Shown here piece after piece: positions 13,211 through 20,842 of a DNA stretch of 30,995 bases (position 1 is its first letter; every line of letters starts with the position of its first letter). Made by a program: the position numbers and the translations under genes. This stretch comes from a virus. Location of the stretch: positions 1-30,995 of IMG/VR virus record IMGVR_UViG_3300049456_000051. One strand, given 5' to 3'. The notes under the pieces were generated by a model. It had not been told where the DNA came from. It saw nothing but the letters and a program-made list of their open reading frames with translations, and did no database searches.

Positions 13211-14409
13211 GTGGCGAGGCGGGCGACACGGTCATCGAGGACGTGCCACGGATGGATCTCGCGACGGCGAGCAATGAGGATCTCGTCGCCGCAGCGCGCG
13301 GCGGCGACTACCGGATCGTCCGTGAGCCTCGTACGTACGAGCGCCACGGCGCGCACTCCTACTTCCAGGACCGCTTTCTGGCCGCTCGTGGCGAGAGTGC
13401 CGAGGCCGAGGAGCGACTGCAGCGCCATGCGGTTGAGTGGCGTGTCGACACCCGCGAGCGTGAGCTGCGCGCGATGCTCGCGGTGGACGCACCCTTCGAG
13501 TTGCGGGCTACGCCGAGCTGGACTCCGGGCGAAGGTGGGTACTTCGCCCCGCCGCTTTGGCTGATCTCGTACTACGCCGACATCCCTCGACCGGAGCGAG
13601 TGCTCGCGAGGCTCGCGCCGAACTTCCTGCTGCCGAAGGGGTTCCAGGAAATCAACCTGCCGGTGCTCACCGGCAGCGGCCCGGCAGCTGACCCGCAGAC
13701 GCTTGACACGCCGGTCCTCGACACGGACATGACTGACTCGGCTGCGAAGAGCTCGGTCGTGACAATCGCCGGAACGGAGGACGTGCCGCTGCCGATGCTC
13801 GAGCAGTCTCCTGCCGGAGCCTCCCTTGACTGGCTGGTCGGGAAGGCGCTCGAAGCGGCCTACCAGGAACAGCTCGAGCAGCAGCTGATCAATGGCAGCG
13901 GCGTCAACCAGATCCTCGGGCTGTTGAACGTGAAAGGCATCAACGCGATCGCCTACCCCGGGGCGCCAGAAGGCACGACGCTTTACCCGGTGCTCGGCAA
14001 GGCGATCGCCGCGATCGGGCGCAAGCGCAAGATCCCGATGGAAGCCTGGCTGATCAATAGCCCCCGGTTCGCGTGGATCGCGACGTCTGAGGACAAACAG
14101 GAACGCCCGCTGCTGCTCTCCGATTACGCGGGTGACTTCCCGACGGCCGGGCTTGCAAGCCGCCCTGTGTACCTCGACGACGGGATCCCGACACTCGCCA
14201 ACGGGCAGGAGCCGATCATCGCGTGCTGCCCCTCGGATCTGATGGTCCTTGAGTCCGACCCGATCATCGACGTGATGACCCAGCCGCTCGCCGGTTCGAT
14301 GGGCGTCCGCATTCAGACCCGGCGCTATGTCGTCGGGATCACGGCGCGCTACCCGACAGGGATCAGCGCGATCACGGGCGCCGGCATGGTGCCCGTCGCT
14401 GGCTACTAG
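13207..14409 (+). CDS. Major capsid protein 1 (HK97 fold)
   Basis: A 400-residue HK97-fold capsid protein, ATGA-coupled to the protease. After an N-arm of about 110 residues comes GGYFAPPLWLIS (residues 110-121), then VVTIAGTEDVPLPMLEQSP, GKALEAAYQEQLEQQLINGSG and the closing RRYVVGITARYP segment, all standard for this fold. It is clearly paralogous to the next gene: PPLWLIS, TIAG-x2-D-V/I-P, LEQSP and an N-arm EP-x2-Y-x-RH motif are shared. The N-arm is much shorter than its partner's and lacks the long acidic coiled coil. It may be the shell or a minor vertex or mixed capsid component. Confidence 0.9.
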   Translation: MSGEAGDTVIEDVPRMDLATASNEDLVAAARGGDYRIVREPRTYERHGAHSYFQDRFLAARGESAEAEERLQRHAVEWRVDTRERELRAMLAVDAPFELRATPSWTPGEGGYFAPPLWLISYYADIPRPERVLARLAPNFLLPKGFQEINLPVLTGSGPAADPQTLDTPVLDTDMTDSAAKSSVVTIAGTEDVPLPMLEQSPAGASLDWLVGKALEAAYQEQLEQQLINGSGVNQILGLLNVKGINAIAYPGAPEGTTLYPVLGKAIAAIGRKRKIPMEAWLINSPRFAWIATSEDKQERPLLLSDYAGDFPTAGLASRPVYLDDGIPTLANGQEPIIACCPSDLMVLESDPIIDVMTQPLAGSMGVRIQTRRYVVGITARYPTGISAITGAGMVPVAGY

Positions 14410-14461
14410 CCGGCCCCCGAACGTCCTGCAGCGCCCCGCATTGTCGTCTCGCCCCGCAGCA

Positions 14462-14545
14462 CCCGCGTGCCCCGTCCAGGCACACGCGGGACCTGCTCGG
14501 CCCGGCGCAACCCGGGAGTCACCCACCGCCCGCCACGGGCTCCCG
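14462..14545. promoter_or_regulatory. Two intercistronic hairpins between capsid genes
   Basis: In the 149-base gap between the capsid genes, CCCGCGTG (14462-14469) pairs with CACGCGGG (14483-14490), and CGGGAG (14513-14518) with CTCCCG (14540-14545). Neither is followed by a T-run, so they are more likely transcript-stability or partial-attenuation elements than terminators. No promoter was recognised in the gap. Confidence 0.4.
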
Positions 14546-14558
14546 AAAGGAACACACG

Positions 14559-16292
14559 ATGCGACACCTGACCAAGGCCGAAGAGCGCTGGGGCAGCCCG
14601 CTCCCGCCGCTTGCGGGAGGCGATCCCGCACTGACGGAGCCGTCGAATGAGACGGAGCCGGAGACCGACGAGCGGTCGCTCCTGCAGAAGATGCTCGACC
14701 GCCGGGCTGAGCTCGCCGGCGAGGTCGACCCGCTCATCGAGGAGCGAGAGAAAGAGCACGCCGAGTTCGAGGCGCGCGAGGCCGCAGAGAAGGACGAGGA
14801 CAAGCCGACCGACGAGGAGCGCACCGTCTTCATCGAGGCGGAGGAGGCGTTCAACAAGCGCGTCCAGGCGAACCTCAAGGAGATCAAGTCGCTCGACTTT
14901 CGGATCGAACGGCAGGAGCTCGTTGAGCACGGCCGCGAGCTCGCGACCCGAGCGAGCGAGCGCGAGGCGAGCACGAGCGTTGTGATCACGCACGAACCGG
15001 AGGTCTACGGCCGTCACCGCGAGGCCAAGGGCGCCTCCTATTACCTTGACCTCGCGGCGAAGATGCGCCCCGACCTCCGGTCGGAGCTCGGCTCGAAAAT
15101 CGATGGCTTCGCCGAGCGCCTGGAGAAGCACGGCAAGATGATGGACGAGCTGCTGCCCAAGCGCGAGCAGCAGCGCAAGCGTGTCGCCGAACGCCAGATC
15201 GAGCGCGCCGAGATGGAGACCCGGGGACGTCTGGGGATCCAGCGGCGCGGGCTTGACGTCAGCCCGTTCGAGAAACGGGCGCCGTCGCGCGAACCCGGTC
15301 AGGGTGGCTACGCGGTTCCCCCGCTGTGGCTGATCTCCGACTACCTCGAGTTCCTGCGTCCGGGTCGCGTCGCTGCTGGCCTGTGCCGGCAGATGCCGCT
15401 GCCTCCGGGCACGGACTCGATCAACATCCCGAAGCTCACCACGCCGACGGCGGTCGCGATTCAGACGGCCGACAACGCGCCGGTGGTCTCCCAGGACATC
15501 AAGGACAACTACGTCAACGCGGCGGTCAAGACGATCGCCGGGTTCGCGGACATCCCCGTGCAACTGCTCGAGCAGTCGCCCGGGACGATCATCGACCAGG
15601 TGATCACCCGCGACATGATGGCCGCGTACGACGTCGCCCTCGACAAGCAGGTCATCTTGGGCAAAGGCGTCGGAGCGCCGCTCTCCGGTGGCGAAATCAA
15701 GGGCATCTACCCGAACACCAACTGGGAAGCCAACACAGTCACGTGGACCGCGGCGTCGCCGAAAGCACAGGGCTTCTTCCAGGTGCTCGGCGCGATGGCG
15801 TCCAAGACGGCCCAGACGAGGTTCAACCTCAAAGACTTCACGTTCCTGGTTCACCCCAGGCGTGGATTCTGGGCCTTCACCGCGGTCGACACCGTCGGCA
15901 GGTTCCTCGTTGGCCAGGACGACGGCGGCTTCAGCAACTTCAACGCTGACGCGATCTACGGGTCCGAGGACGCGCCCTTCGAGGGCTATCTCGGGAAAGT
16001 CCCGTTCGGGCCGAAGCTGTACATCGACGCGAACATGCCGACCACAGACGCCTCCGGAGTTCCCGGCGCCGGCGCGGCCGACATCGGGATCGGTGCGATC
16101 TGGGATGACCTCTGGCTGATGGAGGGCGACATCCGCACGGACGTGTTCGACCAGACGCTCTCGGGCACCCTGGAGATTCGCTTCCGGCTCTACAACTACG
16201 TCGCGCTGTTGCAGCGCTACGGGCCGTCGGTGACGATCGCCTCCGGGACCGGCTTCGCCGCGCCGGAAACCGAAGACAAAACGCCGTACTAG
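14559..16292 (+). CDS. Major capsid protein 2 with scaffold-like N-terminal domain
   Basis: A 577-residue HK97-fold capsid protein. Residues about 35-135 are an acidic, charged coiled coil (ERSLLQKMLDRRAELAGEVD and following) like the scaffolding delta domain removed by the prohead protease. The conserved EP-x2-Y-x-RH arm motif follows, then a second helical stretch to about 240. The mature fold starts near GGYAVPPLWLIS (249-260), with TINIPKL-like strand, KTIAGFADIPVQLLEQSP, and the end RFRLYNYVALLQRYG. With a scaffold and a terminator directly after it, this is probably the main shell subunit. Its Shine-Dalgarno is AAAGGA. Confidence 0.93.
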   Translation: MRHLTKAEERWGSPLPPLAGGDPALTEPSNETEPETDERSLLQKMLDRRAELAGEVDPLIEEREKEHAEFEAREAAEKDEDKPTDEERTVFIEAEEAFNKRVQANLKEIKSLDFRIERQELVEHGRELATRASEREASTSVVITHEPEVYGRHREAKGASYYLDLAAKMRPDLRSELGSKIDGFAERLEKHGKMMDELLPKREQQRKRVAERQIERAEMETRGRLGIQRRGLDVSPFEKRAPSREPGQGGYAVPPLWLISDYLEFLRPGRVAAGLCRQMPLPPGTDSINIPKLTTPTAVAIQTADNAPVVSQDIKDNYVNAAVKTIAGFADIPVQLLEQSPGTIIDQVITRDMMAAYDVALDKQVILGKGVGAPLSGGEIKGIYPNTNWEANTVTWTAASPKAQGFFQVLGAMASKTAQTRFNLKDFTFLVHPRRGFWAFTAVDTVGRFLVGQDDGGFSNFNADAIYGSEDAPFEGYLGKVPFGPKLYIDANMPTTDASGVPGAGAADIGIGAIWDDLWLMEGDIRTDVFDQTLSGTLEIRFRLYNYVALLQRYGPSVTIASGTGFAAPETEDKTPY

Positions 16293-16293
16293 A

Positions 16294-16362
16294 CCGACCA
16301 CTTGGGAGCCCCCGGCCACTCGGCCGGGGGTTTCCCTCTGTCATCTGACCCTGAGTGGTCGG
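16294..16362 (+). terminator. Intrinsic terminator enclosed by a long-range stem
   Basis: CCCCCGGCC (16309-16317) and GGCCGGGGG (16322-16330) form a perfect 9-bp stem with a 4-nt loop followed by TTT, a strong intrinsic terminator after the second capsid gene. Around it CCGACCACT (16294-16302) pairs perfectly with AGTGGTCGG (16354-16362), so the whole element can fold as a stem enclosing the terminator, ending right before the next gene's ribosome site. It would lower downstream transcription relative to capsid protein. Confidence 0.85.
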
Positions 16363-16376
16363 AAAGGAGTACTCCC

Positions 16377-16994
16377 ATGTCCGGATCAGATCTGGTGGCC
16401 GCGGGCTACCCGACGACGTACCCGTTTCGAAAGCTGCTCGGCCTGGCCGGGCAGGTACAGCAGGCCAACCGAAGCCAGCGCTCGAACCTGGAGTTCACGG
16501 GGCTCGCGAACCCGACAGACGGGGCGCTTGCCGGCACGGGCGTCGGCTGCTTCGTGCCGATCCCCGTCGAGGTCGGTGATGTGCTCAGCAAGATCACGAT
16601 GCTGGTCGGCGCCACCGCGGCCGAAACCCCGACGCACTCGTTCGCGGCGCTCTACTCCGGTATCGCCGTGCCGGCGCTCCTCGGGCAGTCCGCAGACGGC
16701 ACGAACGCGGCGATCGCCGCGTCCAAACCGTTCACGTTCACGCTGGAAAACGCGCTCGAAGCCACGGCGGCGAACGCGCCGAACGGCTTCATCTACGCCG
16801 AGGTGGCGGTCACGGCGACCGTGGTCCCGACCGCGGCCGTCGTCTCCATCCCGACGGCGATCGGCTACCAGTGGTTCACGAACGGGCCACTGTTCCTGTC
16901 GGCCACCGCTGGGGCGGCGCTGGTAGGCAAAGCCGCCGCGACCATCGTGACGCCGGCGGCGAAGGCCGTCGCGCCACTGCTGTTCGTCTCCTAG
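16377..16994 (+). CDS. Hypothetical virion protein, candidate capsid decoration
   Basis: A 205-residue protein just after the capsid terminator. ATG 16377 has AAAGGAG 7 nt upstream; this site lies in a palindrome, GGAGTACTCC (16366-16375). The sequence is Ala/Thr/Val-rich, beta-structured (VGCFVPIPVEVGDVLSKITMLVG, FIYAEVAVTATVVPTAAVV) and ends in a hydrophobic tail APLLFVS. It resembles jelly-roll structural proteins that modify phage surfaces. The position right after capsid genes suggests a decoration or head-fibre base role; this is inference. Confidence 0.6.
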   Translation: MSGSDLVAAGYPTTYPFRKLLGLAGQVQQANRSQRSNLEFTGLANPTDGALAGTGVGCFVPIPVEVGDVLSKITMLVGATAAETPTHSFAALYSGIAVPALLGQSADGTNAAIAASKPFTFTLENALEATAANAPNGFIYAEVAVTATVVPTAAVVSIPTAIGYQWFTNGPLFLSATAGAALVGKAAATIVTPAAKAVAPLLFVS

Positions 16995-17000
16995 CGCGCC

Positions 17001-17261
17001 ATGCACGCCCGCGCCCGCATGTTCCTCCAAGAGCGCGAAGACGCTCGAGCGCGCGGTGACCGCGGGGTGGAGCGCTGCATGAACGTGGAGCTCGCCCGGA
17101 TGGGGTACAGGGACGTTCCCGTCCGGGGTGAGACCACCACGGTCGAGCCCAAAGAGAACACCTCGCAGCCCAAGCCGAGGCCGAAACGGCCGAAGGCGCG
17201 GTGCGAGCACGGAAGTGTGCCCGAGCGCTGTCCCGTGTGCACCGAGGAGATCGCAGCCTGA
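17001..17261 (+). CDS. Hypothetical small zinc-knuckle protein
   Basis: An 86-residue protein with a helical Arg-rich N-terminal half, a Pro/Lys-rich linker (QPKPRPKRPKARC) and a C-terminal knuckle CEHGSVPERCPVC (C-x8-C-x2-C). No clear Shine-Dalgarno precedes ATG 17001; an ATG at 17019 is an alternative start. The stop overlaps the next ATG as TGATG, and the GAGGAG within its final codons serves that gene. It is an unusual small zinc protein amid structural genes. Function unknown. Confidence 0.55.
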   Translation: MHARARMFLQEREDARARGDRGVERCMNVELARMGYRDVPVRGETTTVEPKENTSQPKPRPKRPKARCEHGSVPERCPVCTEEIAA

Positions 17262-17611
17262 TGGCCGGTCAGCTGACGATCGGCGGCCAGTCCGCCGGCA
17301 TGCTCTCCGGCTCCAAGGAGATCGGGCCCATCACGATGCAGGGCAACGCGATCGTTGGCCAGGTCAGCGACGTGCAGCTCGTCGTGGGCGACAGCACGAT
17401 CCCCGTGCCAGCCGGCAAGACCGCCGTCTGCATTGCCTTCACGCCTGCCTTCGAACCGGGCGAAGTCAAGATCCGCACCAACCTCAATGCATCCGATGCG
17501 GGGCTGCCGATCCTTGCGACGGGCTTCACCGTCTTCCCGATCCCAGCGGCCGTGACGTCGCTGATCCTGCACGCCACCGCCGTGGCGAACGTCGAGCTGT
17601 CGTTCATCTAA
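17261..17611 (+). CDS. Hypothetical beta-rich virion protein
   Basis: A 116-residue protein from ATG 17261, GAGGAG 11 nt upstream. It is beta-rich with few charged residues: GQLTIGGQSAGMLSGSKEIGPITMQGNAI, VQLVVGDSTIPVPAGKTAVCIAF, and a final VTSLILHATAVANVELSFI. This looks like a compact beta-sandwich, such as a decoration or fibre-attachment protein. It is immediately upstream of the large fibre gene (11 nt gap), suggesting they act together. Family unknown. Confidence 0.6.
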   Translation: MAGQLTIGGQSAGMLSGSKEIGPITMQGNAIVGQVSDVQLVVGDSTIPVPAGKTAVCIAFTPAFEPGEVKIRTNLNASDAGLPILATGFTVFPIPAAVTSLILHATAVANVELSFI

Positions 17612-17622
17612 GGGAGGTCCCG

Positions 17623-20256
17623 GTGGACAACTACAAGGACTTCGCGCAGAGCACCGTCGCGGTCGCGCCCGTTCCAGCGACCACGGACACGAAACTCACC
17701 GTGAAGCCGGGGGATGGCGCGAAGTTCCCCGAACCGCCCTTCAACGCCGTCGTCGCACCCGTCAACACGGTCCCCGTCGACGAGAACGCAGAGCAGCTGC
17801 GCGTCACCGCGATAGAAGGGGACGTCTTCACCATCGAACGTAGACAGGCGGGCAGCCTGCCGCGGGGCATCCTCGCCGGAGACCAGATCTTCGCGGGCGT
17901 CACAGCCAAGACGATCGCCGACCTCGCCGCGCTCGTCACCACAGAGGCCGCAGCGCGCGCTGTAGCCGTGAGTGCTGCGGAAGCCGCCGGCTCGCAGGGT
18001 CTCGTCCCGACCGCGGTCAAGACAGCCGCCTACGAAGCCAAACCGGGCGACTACGTCCCCGTCGACATCTCCGGCGGCTCCGTCGCGGTCGCACTTCCAA
18101 ACGCGCCTGCTGACAAAACGCGGGTTGGCCTGAAGATCGTGAAAATCGCCGGGACTCCCGGCTCGACGTCGCTCACGATCAATCGCGCCGGAACGGACGT
18201 ATTCAACATCGCCGGCGGGAGCACCGCGCTTACTCTGTCGGCGAAATCCCAGGGTGTTCTGCTCCAGTACCAGCACTCCTCGGGGATCTGGTACGTGCAG
18301 ACGACCGACACGCCGCTGAACTCGCCGCTCGGTGCAGCCATGCTCGGCGGCGACGGCACTATCGGCGGTCCCGGTGGCTCACTGGTCGCGGGCGGCAGCA
18401 TCATCTTCGCGCCTGCGCCGTCGGGCGACGAAACGGGAGCAGCCGACACTGCCGCGATCGCCGCGGCGATGCCCGCAAAAGGCTCGCTCGTACTCCGGGC
18501 CAACGCGCCTTATTTCGTCACAAGTCTCCCGGATATAGGACCCGAGCAGGGAATCATCTGCCTGGGTCTGCCGATCGTCAACATGGTCGGCAACGGCGTC
18601 TGCCTGCACATTCACAACGCGGCGATGTCCACCGCCGGTGGCGAAGCCGAGTTCACCAAAAACATGCCCGGCCGCATGGACCCGTTCATCATCGACGGCA
18701 GCAAAGCCGGGGCAAAAGCCGTCGGCGTCCAGATCGGCGACATCAACGACTTGACGTGGCATGGCCCGATCGTCCGGCACTTCACGGGCGCGGAAGCGGT
18801 CGGCTGGCTCCTGAAGTCCGAAGTCGCCTGGTGCGAACGCAATAACCTGGTCGGCGTCTCCGTCAACAACACGGTTTGCGTCCAATTCGACAACGGGGGC
18901 GCAGGCACGGGCGCATTCGACTACTCCCGGTTCGACTTCTCGATCCAGGCGTTGCCCAAACAGCATGGCCTCGTGATGCAGAACGCGATCGGCCTGTGGG
19001 GTTCGAACCTCAGGTTGAGCGGGAACTGCTTCACAGCGGTCGGTAACACGGGGGTCGCCTGGAAGCTCGGCGCTGACAACTCGAGCGTCCAGATCCTCGG
19101 CTCCCACATCGAGGTCGGGCTCGAGACCGACGGCACCCAGGGTGTCGGGCACATCACGGTCGAACGCGGCACCAAAGCCGAAGTCAGCGCCCAGGGTGTC
19201 CTGTCTTACAAGATAGGTGGATCCGTCGGCTGGGCCGCCGGGAACATCACACAGCCCGACAGCCGGTTCGCGTTCAGCGGCATCGTCAACATCGACGAAA
19301 ATCTTGGGCAGAACAAGCAAGGCGAGGGACTCAACGTATTGGGCGGCAGCACCTGGTCACGCGGGTTCACCACCGTTACCGAAGCCAACGTCGCCATCAA
19401 AGTCCAGTCCGGCGACTACTTCACCGCAACCCTGGCGTCCGGCGTCAACACCCTGAAGCTCGAAAACAGCACGCAGGGCCGCGCCCGCCGGATCCTCGCC
19501 GTCCTCACGCAGCCAGCCGCCGGGGAACCCGCCACTCTCAGCATCGCCGCGCCCGGTAACAATCTGCAAGGCAACGCCCAGGTCGTCAGCACCGCCGCCG
19601 GCGGCTCCATCGTCCTTCAGGCAGCGCACAGCGCGGTCGACGTAGTCGAGCTCGCCACCGTCGACGGGCAGCACTGGTACATCCGGATCCTCGGTCCCCG
19701 CGCCGCGCAGGACGCGTTCCTCGGCATCATTCGTCCCGTCTATGCCGCGAGCATCATCCCGTCCACCGAATCGGTGATCGGCACCGCGTTCCGCGCGTTC
19801 TTTGCCCGGTGCATTGTCCCCGTCACCGGAACCCTGCACGACATCACCGTGTTCAACGGGACCGTCGTGAACGGCAACCACAATGCCGCCGTATTCGACA
19901 CCGGCCAGGCCGAAGCTGGCCACTACACATCCCTCTGGGAATCCGGGTCAGTCGCGGCCGCCGGCGAAAACAAACCCCAGGTCGTCGGCGATCCGGCCCT
20001 GGCGGTGACCGCCGGTCAGCATCTGATGCTCGCGATTATGAACAGCGGCACCACCCACAAGTTCGGGGAGGTCCCAACCGCCAGCCATACGGGGTGGATG
20101 CAGCTCCCCGGTAGCTTCGCCCCCACCGGCGGCGGAGCGTCCCCCAAGATGCTCGCGCAGCACAATTACGCTGAATTGAAATATGCCGCGATCGCGGAGG
20201 CCGAAATGGAAGCACAGGGCAGCCCGCCACTGGCGATCATTGGTCGGATCGTCTAG
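17623..20256 (+). CDS. Large beta-helix fibre or spike protein
   Basis: An 877-residue protein starting at GTG 17623 with GGGAGG upstream; longer in-frame starts run through another gene. Residues 1-105 form an attachment domain of the type with 'NAEQLRVTAIEGDVFTIERRQAGS', common at phage fibre N-termini. Then come a short Ala-rich coil, a strand-rich domain, and a pectate-lyase-like parallel beta-helix (about 265-590: IIFAPAPSGDETGAADTAAI opening, then IIDGSKAG, many NG/SG turns). The C-terminus (about 700-877) looks like a receptor-binding jelly roll. It may be a tail spike or a head fibre, since it lies between head and neck genes. Confidence 0.8.
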   Translation: MDNYKDFAQSTVAVAPVPATTDTKLTVKPGDGAKFPEPPFNAVVAPVNTVPVDENAEQLRVTAIEGDVFTIERRQAGSLPRGILAGDQIFAGVTAKTIADLAALVTTEAAARAVAVSAAEAAGSQGLVPTAVKTAAYEAKPGDYVPVDISGGSVAVALPNAPADKTRVGLKIVKIAGTPGSTSLTINRAGTDVFNIAGGSTALTLSAKSQGVLLQYQHSSGIWYVQTTDTPLNSPLGAAMLGGDGTIGGPGGSLVAGGSIIFAPAPSGDETGAADTAAIAAAMPAKGSLVLRANAPYFVTSLPDIGPEQGIICLGLPIVNMVGNGVCLHIHNAAMSTAGGEAEFTKNMPGRMDPFIIDGSKAGAKAVGVQIGDINDLTWHGPIVRHFTGAEAVGWLLKSEVAWCERNNLVGVSVNNTVCVQFDNGGAGTGAFDYSRFDFSIQALPKQHGLVMQNAIGLWGSNLRLSGNCFTAVGNTGVAWKLGADNSSVQILGSHIEVGLETDGTQGVGHITVERGTKAEVSAQGVLSYKIGGSVGWAAGNITQPDSRFAFSGIVNIDENLGQNKQGEGLNVLGGSTWSRGFTTVTEANVAIKVQSGDYFTATLASGVNTLKLENSTQGRARRILAVLTQPAAGEPATLSIAAPGNNLQGNAQVVSTAAGGSIVLQAAHSAVDVVELATVDGQHWYIRILGPRAAQDAFLGIIRPVYAASIIPSTESVIGTAFRAFFARCIVPVTGTLHDITVFNGTVVNGNHNAAVFDTGQAEAGHYTSLWESGSVAAAGENKPQVVGDPALAVTAGQHLMLAIMNSGTTHKFGEVPTASHTGWMQLPGSFAPTGGGASPKMLAQHNYAELKYAAIAEAEMEAQGSPPLAIIGRIV

Positions 20257-20798
20257 ACCGTCACGGCGTCGAGCTCGGCCCGCTCGCCGAGGATCTTCGC
20301 CGGCACTCCGCCGACGATTGCGTAGTCGGGGACGTCTTTCGTCACGACGGCGCCAGCGGCCACCACCGCACCCGTGCCGACATGCACTCCGGCGAGGATC
20401 TTCGCGCCAGCACCGATCCACGCGCCCTCCCCGATCACGACCGGTGACGAAACGCGAGGCTGTTGTTTGATCGAGCCTCGGCCGGCGAAGCAGTGGTTCG
20501 CGTCGGTGATGTGGCATCCCGGCCCCACCATCGCGTCCCGTTCGACACGGATGCTCTCCGTCGAACTCAACCAGCACCCCTCGGAGATCGTGGCCTGCTC
20601 GCCCAGGTAGATGGACCCCGGGACGCACTTGATGATGCTATTGCGGCCGATATTCGACCACGCACCCAGGTGAACGCCGCGGGCGTGGTCGATGCTGACC
20701 CGCTCACGGACATGCGCTGTTGGCGCCGCGTGCAGTCCAAGTAGACGCCACCTTAGGGTGACGAGAAGCCACCGGATCTGCCGCATGCGGACGAGCAT
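20253..20798 (-). CDS. Hexapeptide-repeat acyltransferase (moron)
   Basis: The only minus-strand gene. It has a left-handed beta-helix: repeats such as GVHLGAWSNIG, VVIGEGAWIGAGAKILAGVHVGTG, AVVAAGAVVTKDVP and the family ending YAIVGGVPAKILG. The catalytic-type histidine is H102 in DANHCF. Relatives (CatB/WbbJ/maltose-acetyltransferase group) move acetyl groups from acetyl-CoA to sugars or antibiotics. Its basic amphipathic start (MLVRMRQIRWLLVTLRW) may touch membrane. ATG 20798 is chosen (20786 possible); no Shine-Dalgarno is seen, and a TAGACT at 10 nt upstream could serve a near-leaderless promoter. Its stop shares CTAG with the fibre stop. It probably modifies host surface sugar. Confidence 0.85.
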   Translation of the reverse strand: MLVRMRQIRWLLVTLRWRLLGLHAAPTAHVRERVSIDHARGVHLGAWSNIGRNSIIKCVPGSIYLGEQATISEGCWLSSTESIRVERDAMVGPGCHITDANHCFAGRGSIKQQPRVSSPVVIGEGAWIGAGAKILAGVHVGTGAVVAAGAVVTKDVPDYAIVGGVPAKILGERAELDAVTV

Positions 20799-20842
20799 CG
20801 AGGCGGGAAGTCTACGGAAACCCGGCCCACAGGAGGCGCATG

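Noticed and set aside
13159-14631. Minus-strand open frame of 490 codons
   Set aside because: It is opposite the first capsid gene and has no recognisable domain; GC-rich antisense frames of this length are expected.
14406-16319. Minus-strand open frame of 637 codons
   Set aside because: It is opposite the second capsid gene and covers the terminator; no domain is visible and composition is that of a shadow.
17128-17622. Extended N-terminus for the fibre gene (1042 residues in all)
   Set aside because: The extra part overlaps a better-coded gene (17261-17611), is Arg-rich, and GTG 17623 has a strong GGGAGG ribosome site and a sensible N-terminus.
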